NCBI RefSeq assembly: GCF_014839805.1
Contig: NC_051123.1
Coordinates: 6,306,727-6,370,726, forward strand
Reading direction: 5' to 3'
DNA from: Manduca sexta
Taxonomy: Eukaryota > Arthropoda > Insecta > Lepidoptera > Sphingidae
Length of the DNA stretch: 64,000 nucleotides
Below are positions 10,101 to 22,100 of the stretch, in pieces. Position numbers and translations under genes: made by a program. Position 1 is the stretch's first letter. Each line of letters opens with the position of its first letter. Below the pieces are notes generated by a model that worked only from the letters and a program-made list of their open reading frames with translations, was not told the origin of the DNA and ran no database searches.

Positions 10101-13100
10101 ATACACTAAATATTACTTTCTACCAACCTAAATGAACAGTCAAAGCAATCAACTGAACCATTATGGAAAATACCTATAGCTTTTATAATCTGATGCTTAT
10201 CTTATCACTAATCATTAGATACTAATACACTTTAACGGTCATAAAGCACACGATTTACACACTTCACACGTTGAATTATAAAGTTGGTCTGTGAAACGCA
10301 TCTGTATAATGGAAGTTTCATTGTTGCATGCATGAACAGTTACAAACTTGTATACGTGTCATATTACCTCAGTTCTAATGGATTTTAATGGCAGCTTCTG
10401 TGCGCGCACAATGCACGTCTGTCATTAGTAAAGATGGAATAATCGCCGCGAGAGACTATTGTTTATTCATTTATTGAATGTGAACGCATGAGGATTGTCT
10501 AATGATTTGAATCTATTCATCTAACAGCATTTTAGGGAAGGAAACGATTTCCCCAGTTTAGCATTTCTAATTATGGGATTTATAAAATAACATTAACAAA
10601 CTATAATACCTTAATACCTATTGCATTCGATTTTAAAGTGTGTAGGGTTACTAGTTTTGAGATCAATATTTTATTTAACGCCACCATTGCTTAGCATCTA
10701 CGTCACTATTCTTTGAGACAAGCAATCGACAAGTAAATCCTTTGTAGATTGCAGCAAATTGCATGCAGTTCAGTTTACACTATACAGAGAGATCAAGGCG
10801 TAGTTTCCCATAGATTGGTTTAGATATATGTACATAAAGCATTACTGATTGTATCGGATGCGGCTGTCAACACCGGGTGACACCAGCGAACGGGATACTG
10901 GAATTCGCCGGCTTAGAGACTGCAGGGGCCTGGAGGAAAGTTGGGAGAGGATATGGGGAAGAGAAATGTGGGGGTAGGAAAAGGAACTTTCTTAGGATGG
11001 GCGGGGGGGATAATGCCAGGAAATGTTCGCGGGCCCTCATAGGTCTCAATGTGTGTTGACAACCAAGAGGTAGTATATTATATGCACACCGAACTGTGTG
11101 CTTAGGGCCGCGGCAAATGTCCCCCGTGTAAATAAATATAAGTAAATAAATATCTGAAGATTTATCATATGAGCTATTCTTAATCAGTGTTTAGGTAATT
11201 TTGAGTTTCATATTTAAAATATTCAAGAAATTTATATGTAATATTTATGAAAGTGCTCAGCTACTATGTAATTTAGCGTATAAAGTGAATTTTTAGTACT
11301 TCATTAGAAGCTACTCAGTAAAATAATCAGTTTTTGCGTGTTCTACTTTTTAGGATTTTTTGTGCGAAGATTTCTTGCGTTTCTAGGTAGGTAACTAGAG
11401 AGTTAATATAGAATTTAGATGCCATGGTTTTCTTTTTTATAAGTTTATTAAAAAGTAGACGTTACTTTAAGCTCCGCCCGCGTGAAAAATATTTCTCGGT
11501 ATAAACGTTCTACTGAGTATTTTTTCGGGATGAAAACAGTATCCTATAATTATGTTAATTCAAGAATTTATTTATTTATTTATTTATTTAGGACAGCCAG
11601 TAGTTATTACAATGTTGCTTACACTAAATAAAAGAAAAACAATATTATAAAATATAAGTGTAACACCTTCTTAAGGCAGTCACAACATGCACTATTTGTG
11701 ATAAAAAAAAAGATAATTTGCAAAATGATACACATACACTCTAATGGCAATTAAAACAAAAGACACATACAAGGACTACTAAGTATTTAAAGAGTTGAGA
11801 TTCAAAACAAATGTATAAATTCTAAATCTAAAACTAAAAGTAAATATTTTCACAAACTTAACTTGGAATGAACTGTGTAAAAAAAAAAAGGAAAGGAACA
11901 GAATTTTTAAAAAAATATAAAATAAAACAAAATCAAAAATGGTTAATCTGGATCATTAGTAAGACTGGTTCCGTAACAGCCGTACAACCTCTCTTTTGAA
12001 CTTATATCGAGAGTCTTAATAATCTATGTGTCAAATTTCCCATAAATCCGTCTTGCGTTTCCATAATATTTCGCCTTTATAATATAATTAGTTTCAAGTC
12101 TTTGCTCTTGGCTTCGCCTGCGTGAATATTTTTCCGAGATAATAGTCGCATTTTATATTTTCGCGGGATAAAAAGTAATCTATGTCCTTCCCAGAGTCTT
12201 AAGCTATCTTCATACCAAATTTCATAGAAATTCGTTCGGTAGTTTTGAGTTTATTGCGGCCAAACAGACAAATAGATGCGGCGGGCGATTTTGCTTTATA
12301 ATATGTAAGGATGAGTTAAAAATTAAAACGTATCTAAAGTTATTTTGCTCAGGTTTAGGACACGCTCCAAAAGTAACTTCGTGAATAGTAGAGCTTTAAG
12401 CTGTTGAGCGAGTTCTTTGTTTTTGTGTTAAAAGCTTTTGCTTGTTCCTGTCTCCGTATGAAGAAATTGACAATTCCGTAGTTGCTAAAATGTGCCGGTT
12501 TGGGCTCTGTCACAAAATTTTATAATAGGCCTTCCTGCACATTATACAGCTTATTTTTATGTTTCATTTTTCATTATAGTTAGCGGTTTTTCAACATTTG
12601 CAGCAATATCTTTTTATATGTAACTTCATTTAAACATATTTAATTCAATTAAATAAATACTAAGTTATAATCCGTAACTACACCGTTTAAATTATTATTT
12701 ATTTATTTATACACTTTATATACAAAGAAGTATATAGACGAATGTAATTCCAAAGGCATTTTCCACCAGTCGACTTAGGTGGTGCAGGGATAAATTACCG
12801 GTGCGCTGTAACGATGTGTCCAAACATAGAGCGGCAAGTGCGCGAAGAGTTTTCAGAACACAATTCTGCCGCATTTTATTCAAGATTATACTGAGAAATG
12901 TTTCTAAATTCTTTTATAATTTATATATTGTACCAATATATAAATTTGCATGCTGTGGTCTCCTATATTTGAAGAGGCACGTCACATTGGTAAATGTAAA
13001 AATGCTACGACATTGTTTTTATTATATGCCGTGTATCCTTCGTTGGAGGTCCTTAAATAAATAAATAAGTAGGTGTATGTATATAAGCACTCGAATTCCA

Positions 13101-16100
13101 GGTAAATAGAGTAAACATAATCATGTTGGCAATTTCCACTCCTTTTTTAAAAGTGTTTACAGCTTGTTTAAGTGCTATCGTAGTACTGGACTTCACCCTT
13201 GAGATTGCATTTCTAAGCATTTGTCTTGTTTTCATATTTTACGCTGCACTGTCATGTCGTCGGATAACAAGCTTAACTACATTGTCCCGGCTTTGTTGTA
13301 TATTTAAGTTTATTTTATACAGGGTGCGCTGTTTGCTATTAATTTGCGTGGGTTTTTAACCCCCAAGGGAAAAGAGGGGTGGTAATAATTTTGGAATGGA
13401 CCGATTTTAAAGCAGATTTATTTGTTTAAAAGCTGATATATAATTGTAAAATATAGGTAGATATTGTAACTGACTTTTTGGACGACTATTACCTCAGCGT
13501 TCCTCCCTGGCCATAAAGATATGCAGTCTTCGAAACGTCGGGAGAAAATTATAATATAAAAACCCACGATAAAATTCGAAATATCGTGTTGTTTTAATGT
13601 CGAAACGTTCATGTAAACATAAAAAAATCATTATTGAAAGCGAATGTTTACCTTCTACAAGAAAATTAATTGTGTGAATATGCTACATTGATTTTAAACA
13701 CGATAATAAAACTGGGAAACCTTTTTTATATCTATCAATATCATTGAATATTTCTGCGGTGTCTTACGACGAAGTTACAATCCCCAAATTTGTAAATTCA
13801 CTATCTTATTGTTATTGCTTTATTCTATGTCTTTTCCAGGGTTTCAAACTATTTCCGTGTCGAATTCCATAAAAATCGGTCCAGTGGTTCAGTCGTGAAA
13901 GCGTAACAAACAAAGAGACAGAATTATTTTCGCATTACGAATATAAGTATGGATGGTTTTAAGCAATGAATATGGCGATATTATTATAATTTCTACATGA
14001 AGGTTGAGATGGGGAACTAGAAATGTCTAGCAATTTATATACTGTAATAGTTCCTACGTAGTTATAGGCATCACGTGGATACCTAATGCGATTCGTGTAT
14101 TATAACAACCCAAACACAGCCAACCTTGTAGCTTTCCGCTAATAGGGTTTCGTGTTGACGTCGTTAATCGTAAAAACATAGATATGACATGATTGATAGT
14201 TCAGGACATATTTAACGACATTTGGAGCACTCTCGGCGAATTTTGCGCAAAAAATGAGCAGTCGTCAAGATATTGGACAAAAGTGATTAATCATGATTTT
14301 TTACAGTCGAGTTGCGTAAATAAGCTTTAAGATTTTTCGGTACTTACGTACTTGTTTTGCTGTTGTAACGTATTTTTAGCATGGAGTTTACAACAAGAAA
14401 TAGGGCTAAACGTGTTATTATAGATAACGACTCCACCACAATATCTATTTCCAATAGCAAAAATATATTTGAGACGATTTGGACAATTGCCAATATACAT
14501 GATTGAAATTGCAGTGCCTTGGAAAGTAATATTCTGATTTTTGCAGAGTCTTACTAATCATTTTTTTAAATATTTATCGTCACTGAACCATGTTTTCATT
14601 TGCTTCGTCTAACGTTCAACCATTTAACGTCACTTAACATAGCGTGACCAAAAGGATAATATTTATTTTTATTTTATTTATTTTAACTTTTTTTGCACAC
14701 AAGTAAAACAATGAAAAAACTATAAGTATAAATAGCGGTCATATCGCTATAGGCAATATCTTTCAGGCAACCATGAGATGGATATAAGAAAAGGAGTAAG
14801 AGAGAGCAGTCTACTAAATGGCGTAATAATTTCAGATTATTAAAAAAAATCGTGATTTCATCATACATACCGAAGTGTCCCAAACACTTTGAGACAAAAA
14901 CCATAAATTCATAATAATAATAATCATCATAATTATTACACAATACAGGCATAAAAACGTCATTTAGTAAATCAGTTAAAGTTTTACTTTTTATAATGAG
15001 ATGTTGTTTCAACTCTTTGAAGAGACATAAACCGCATTTGTATTGTAATGAAGTTAAGGAAAAAGAAAACAATAATTAAGTTCTATACAAAGAATAAAGT
15101 TGAGGTTCTATTTCAATTGATTAAAAAAGTGAAAAGTAAGAACAAGTCATTCGTCAGAATTTTAAGTTCCAAGTAATGGTTCATAGTAATATTAATTAGA
15201 TTAGTAAGTAAGTTGTTATCCGAATATTTGCATGTTAATCTTTTATACTATAATAATCTATATTCATATCTACATAATATGATGAAAAGTGTAGGATCAG
15301 AACAATTAGACGGTATTGTTCCTCTTAAAAAGTTCTAAAAAATATATTTTTAACGAAATCCCCCGCCTCATCTGTCTGCCTGTCTGAACGCGATAAACTC
15401 AAAAACTACCCAACGCATTTCTATGAAATTTGGTATGGAGATAATTTGAGACCCTGGGGAGGACATTGGGAACTGTCTATCGCGGGAAAATCATTCACGC
15501 GGGCGCACCCGCGAACATAAGCTAGTATTAGAATTCTTTCAGTGCAGTTTGTATATATTTTTATAAGTCGCCAAAGTATCAAAAAATCCTGACACAAATA
15601 AAATTTTCTGTTCTCGATTAGCATGAAACTAAGTTAGCTCGATAATTTACGGCATTATTCAATGTCAAACAGTGGCAAAAGAACAGCAGTAATGAAAGCC
15701 CGCCCCACAGGGTATCGTTCAGAAATGACAGTATTTCAGCGTTTATTTTTACAAATGTTATTTTCCGTAGGAACCTAAATTAAATTTCTGTCATACATTA
15801 TTCATGAGAAATTGTATTGTAACGAACTGATTACCAGCAGAGACTTAGTGGAACAGAGACACTTGTTTTTAAGAAGAAGATTTTGATTGATAAATTTAAT
15901 ATTTTAAAATGCACTTAGTTTATCGGCGTGGACTTGTTTCATTTTCTTTTACATGCGGGCACGTGTGTACGGTCTATATCTATATCTATACTATTATATA
16001 AAGCTAAAGAGTTTGTTTGTTTGTTTGAACGCGCTAATCTCAGGAACTACCGGTCCAAACTGAAAAATTCTTTTTGCGTTGGATAGCCCTTTGTTCGTGG

Positions 16101-19100
16101 AGTGCTATAGGCTATATATCATCACGCTATACCGAATAGGAGCGGAGCAGTAATGGCTAATCTCAGGAATTACCGGTCCAAACTGAAAAATTCTTTTTGC
16201 GTTGGATAGCCCTTTGTTCGTGGAGTACTATAGGCTATATATCATCACGCTATGGCCAATAGGAGCGGAGCAGTAATGGCTAATTTCAGGAACTACCGGT
16301 TTGAACTGAAAAAATATTTTTGTGTTGGATAGCCCTTTGATCCCGGAGTGCTATAGGCTATATATCATCACGCTATAACCAATAGGAGCGGAGCAGTAAT
16401 AAAACATGTTGCAAAAACGGGGAAAAATTATTAGTTTTGAGAGCTTCCGTTGCGTGCGCTGCGTAAACGGTTAAAGTTATGCAACAATGATGTATGACGG
16501 GATTGTTCCTCTTAAAAAGTTCTAAAAAATGTATTATAAAACAAAGTCCCCCGCTGCATCTGTCTGCCTGAACGTGTTAAACTCAAAAACTACCCAACGT
16601 ATTAAGATGAAATTTGGTATGGAGACAGTTTGAGACCCTGGGAAGAACATAGGCTCCCGGGAAACTACTACTTCTATAACGGAAAACTTTAGCCTGAAAA
16701 ACTTTATAACGCGGGCGGAGCCGCGGGCAAAAGCTAGTATATATATATATGTAGAGTAAAATCATCGCACCACTTGAGAATGTTATTGAGGTATAAACCT
16801 TGGTAAAATATTGTGCCCCGTCCGTTATGGTAGCGGTTTGATTGAACTGTTCCCTTATATAAACCACGTTCATTATTTACCCGACTCTGTATAAGACAAA
16901 GGATTTTTGTAATTTCGAAAGAGGTGATACTAAGATATTACAATTTTAAATGCTTATTCTCGCGAAATGGATCAGATACTTATTGTCATTGTATCTGCTA
17001 TTGAGAGAATTGTATTGCTATATGCTATTAACAAAATAGAAGTATTTGTAACGTTCTTAACGTTACAAATACTTCTATTTTTTTTGCAAAATAAAAGGTC
17101 GACTGTGCAATTTCCGGGAAAGAAAAGTAGTCTTATTTAAGCGGTTGAATATCTAAATCTATTACTAAAATATAAACCTGAAGAATTTTGTTTTTTGAAC
17201 GCGCTAATAAAACACTCTTAAACCGATATCAATTTATTTTTCATTAATATGAAGCATTACTCTTGAGTACTATAGGCTACTGTTTGTCCCGTGTAAATAT
17301 AAAGCAGGACTTTTATCCCGGAAAATCTTTTTCACGGGCGTAGCCGCGAGCAATTACTTATAAAATTCTTTTTTGAAAGTAATTATGATAATTTAATGAT
17401 GATACTGAATTTCAATATTATTAACTCTGTTATTTAACTCACACAGAACGAATCTTGTAGTAGCGATCAATCTGATTAGATCTCTGGTTCAATTTATTAA
17501 TACCCTTTACCTTCAATTTGTTTGAAAGATAGACGGTCTCTGCTCGCTTTTGGTTCAGACGTCCGGCCATCGTTCCTTTGGGATTGCGGTGCTCCGTAAT
17601 TTTCTTTTCTCGTATATCGAAATTAAATATCGATTACCTATATCAAGGAATGGTACACAGCCATATATTTGGTAATAATTTGTTTATTTGTCAAAATAAT
17701 GAATGCTGCAAACATTTTCTTTGAATTTATATTATCTTTTACATATACTGTAGAATCATTTGTTTTGTCGCAGTCGATAACGAGTCATCAGAGGAGATGC
17801 CGGCGGACACGGCGAATGATCCGAGCGCCGAACAAAAGGAGCGGCTTATTGCCGCTGTGAAAAAAGAAGTCAAGCAGTTAATGGAAGAGGTAAATATTAT
17901 ATTTTTATAATATCGTTCTGATTACTATCATGTAATTTCAGAGGCTACTGCGGATATACTTCAATTGTTACTATCACCATAATGACCTAGTCCAAATTCA
18001 AAATATTTCATCACAGTAGCAGCATGACCCGCGTGTTTTAAGCTTTGTTACAAATATATCAGTTTACATTCTCATACCATAGAAATACTCTTCGTAATAT
18101 TTTTTGTCTAGGCGGTTACTAGAAAGTTCGTTCACGAAGAAAGCGGTGGTGTGACTGCCTTGTGCGGCGCTGTTGAAGCATGCCTCGGGCAAGGGCTGCG
18201 ACGGCGCGCGCTTGGATTGTTTAAAACTAGCTCCACGACTGCGTTGTTGCACAAGATTGCGAAGGTAAGTGCTTAAGTGCGGTATTGTGTCTGGATTGTT
18301 TTGCCTGTCAGTGGTATGATAGGAACCACTAGATACCAATGTACTTTGCGGCATTGTTGCACAAGATTTCTAAAGTAAATGTTTAAGTGCGGTACTGTAA
18401 TAGATTGTTTGTATATTGAGGAGGGACGGTTGAAACCAATATACTGGTTGTTTTCTTTCCATACATATAACTTTCTGGCATAACAGTCCACACTTAGATA
18501 ATGTTTTGTGTCTTTGGTGTCAGAAATTATAAAAAAATTTAAGCCACATTAGAGTCTAAATAAGTGTATATTATTATTTAGATCACATGAAATTGTGCTT
18601 GGACGGGATTCGTAAGTACTTGTAGTTAGATATAATTACCGGGTCTAATTGTGAATCTAAACCATTCAGGGACCTACTCGAAAAAACATAAAAATTTTCA
18701 TTAAAATCAGTTCAACGGTTTAGGAGGAGTATAGTTATATACACGCGTACAGAAGAATTATATAATACTAGCTTTTGCCCGCGGCTCCGCCCGCATTATA
18801 AAGTTTTTCAGGCTAAAGTTTTCCGTTATAAAAGTAGTAGTTTCCCGGGAGCCTATGTTCTTCCCAGGGTCTCAAACTGTCTCCATACCAAATTTCATCT
18901 TAATACGTTGGGTAGTTTTTGTGTTTAACACGTTCAGACAGACAGATGCATCGGGGGACTTTGTATTATAATATATTTTTTAGAACTTTTAAGAGGAACA
19001 ATCCCGTCATATATCATTGTTGCATTACTTTAACCGTTTACGCAGCGCAGGCAACGGAAGCTCACAAAACTTATAATTTTCCCCGTTTTTGCAACATGTT

Positions 19101-22100
19101 TCATTACTGCTCCGCTCCTATTAGTCATAGCGTGATGATATATAGCCTATAGCACTCCACGAACATAGGGCTATCCAACGCAAAAAGATTTTTTCACTTT
19201 GGACCAGTAGTTCCTGAGATTAGCCATTACTGCTCCGCTCCTATTGGGTATAGCGTGATGGTATATAGCCTATAGCACTCCACGAACAAAGGGCTATCCA
19301 ACGCAAAAATATTTTTTCGGTTTGGACCGGTAGTTCCTGAGATTAGCGCGTTCAAACAAACAAACAAACAAACAAACAAACTCTTCAGCTTTATATAATA
19401 GTACAGATAAGTAATCTTTTTTATTTATAAAAAAAAAACAAACAGCTGTCTTCTAAATTCACATTCATCAAACGCACGAACTGTGAAAGCCCGAAGTTTA
19501 AACAGTTGTTAAGATTTCAGAAATTTTCCACTTTTCTTAACTTTTCTTTCCGTAAAAAACTTCTATAAAGTAAGTAATGAAAAAGATGAATGAAATCGTT
19601 TTCGTTTCTCAGGTTATGGCGTAATCAAGGGAAATATTTATATTTGTATATAATATATACATTGGGCAATAAGTTATACTTATTTTATTGCACTAGTATC
19701 AATGATATTATGTTTTCAAATAAAGCATCGTCTAAATAAATATTAAAATTAGAATCCAGAACATTATCCTATCTCCTAGGAAAAGTGTTCTATTTGTGAC
19801 CATTTTCGTTGCTAGTTTATACATACCGAGATACCGTTGTACCGTTGCACCGCAGCATAATATTGTATTGTCCTTCAGGGAGAAAACTAGATGCAGATTA
19901 AATTAAGAATTCCATTGTTTCCTCTGGATATAGCTCGAACAAGCATATTGTTATTTGATTCTAGTATACGACATGTTCTATAACTTTAGGTCATCTGTAC
20001 CTACATATGGCCTCATGGTTTCTAGTTCACCCCATTATTATTTGGTATAAGTAGTTAAAAAATGTCGTAATTTTTTTATGAAAAAAATAAAAATATAACT
20101 ATAGATATATATTGAAATAAAAACTAAAAACTATTTAAATGGATTTTATCGCGGTTTTTTATATTATTATTTTCTCCCGACGTTTCGAAGACTTTGCAGC
20201 CTTCATGGTCACGGGGGGGACTCCACACCATGAAGGCTGCAAAGTCTTCGAAACGTCGGGAGAAAATAATAATATAAAAAACCGCGATAAAATCCGTTTA
20301 AATAGTTTTTAGTTTTTATTTCAATGTCTAACATTCGCGTAAACATAAGAAATCATTATATAGATATATATATATACGGAATCAATGTTTAAAATTGTAA
20401 TAGTCAATAATTCAAATTTAAGCGATTTAGCTTTGTATTATTCTCACCTTTACTATTTGATTGAAGTTTCTACTCATTTCCAATACTTGATTGAAAATAC
20501 GACAGTTATGGTTTACACATGATTCGAGTTATTTAGTGTATCGCCATTAATACACGCTAGTACATACAACGTAAACAATCATGTTTTTCCGTACATTGGT
20601 TGGAGGTTATAGTTTAAATGATTGGGCGTTTACGTGGTTGGTATAGCTAATAAAAGCAGACGTGTATTATAGTTATTTTAATTTATAACTAGTCGTTTCT
20701 ATAATAACTTCAATTAAATTGAATAAATATTTTAACACTTACATTGTTTTTTTTTGTTTGGCTGGATATTCGAGGCGGAGTCAATAGTCATCCTAATTTC
20801 GGGGTCCCTTACCGGAAAATTGATTTTGTTGCCGCTGTGTATTTTATTTAACTAATACCCTCGGGGCTCGTGGTACGATAAATTAATATTATTTTAGTGT
20901 AAATTGCCATTTGCTACATTGTATGTTCAAATGAATTGAAAAACGTTACACAATCGTAACGTGATTCTTATAAAAATTATGTGACCTGTACAGATGTTCG
21001 GTGGAAGTAATTATAGCTTTCTTATTATTATTTTTGGTTAAAATACTGGCTGCTACGTCAGAATTTACTTGCCGTATATGTATTTCAAGTATCAATAAGA
21101 AATAATTAGGTACGCGTAACTCGTTATGTTATTTCTTCGTGAATTCTCCTATGTTATCAAAAGCGTTGCGACGCAACATACCTACAGTCAAAAGGCGGTC
21201 GCGGTAGTAAAATGGTTTAATGGTGTTTCCAAGGTGTATGTACTTACGGCGAAACCCTATAATAACAACAAGCTTTTATCTCCTCTTGTCTAGATTGAGT
21301 TTTATACAACACTTAAATCTTTGTGTGCCCGCCTTTTTTTATGGTTGATGAAGACCGACGGTTTTCAAATACCGTTACATTATTATTATTTATTATTTTC
21401 CCTGATATTATTTTCCTTACTTTATATTCATTAAATTCTTTAATACATTATGCTTTCTATTTCTCGAAAAAATATCAACACATTTTATTAGATAAAATAC
21501 GTAATGATATTTTTTTCCTGTCATACGAAATAAATGTTCAAACAGTTATAACATGGAACTTGTTGCTTGGTGTTGGTTTTTCAAGGTATAATCCAAGCCA
21601 ATCTGTCCCATTTGTGCTCTAAACAGAATTAGTTTCATCTGGCTTTTCCACATAAATATACATGATTCTAGTTTGTTAGTTTAGAGTCAGCACTCTCGGG
21701 CTGTTAATAGAGTTCCTAACCCCTCTTACTGTCTGCTGGCATTTGATAATAGCTGAGAACCGGATCAAGTACGAGCTTTTGGAAACGCCACGCGTCCGTT
21801 ATATTGCATACTCAGCTGTTGCTTGCAAGTTAAAGTTTACCTGTATATTTTGTTCTGGCATGTGATGTATATTATTCGTCTAGTTAACTTTTGCTATATT
21901 TGAAATAATAGTACGAATTAAACATGAAAAAATTTTCTTCCTATGGTGACATAAATGACTTGCATCTTTCGCATTAACCTACCGCCATAACAGTTTCCAA
22001 ACAGAGTCTACTCACAATATGTCTTTTTAATTCAAAGTCACAAAATAAATGACTGAATTCTGAAGTAACAGAGATAAAAAATACACATCGAATTGAGAAC

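Larger units (their letters stand above)
7162..17773. other. SGSM intron 1 (inferred), repeat-rich
   Basis: AT-rich DNA without convincing genes. It contains a 153-bp tandem duplication (8,006-8,311), LINE-type fragments (10,855-11,130, 12,690-12,800 and 14,650-15,000), Helitron-like fragments (11,465-11,540, 12,095-12,310, 13,805-13,960, 15,290-15,525 and 17,165-17,350), one well-preserved Helitron-like element (15,985-16,737), a hairpin-family fragment (13,478-13,620) and a perfect 23-bp stem (17,033-17,081). Stretches such as 8,330-10,850 show nothing recognisable. Confidence 0.55.

Noticed and set aside
14683..15072. 129-codon frame on the minus strand as a gene
   Set aside because: Leu/Phe/Tyr-rich, low complexity, overlaps a LINE-like tail and has no recognisable domain or splice context.
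16583..16873. 96-codon minus-strand frame
   Set aside because: Lies within the Helitron-like element and its flank, and follows repeat sequence and not a gene.
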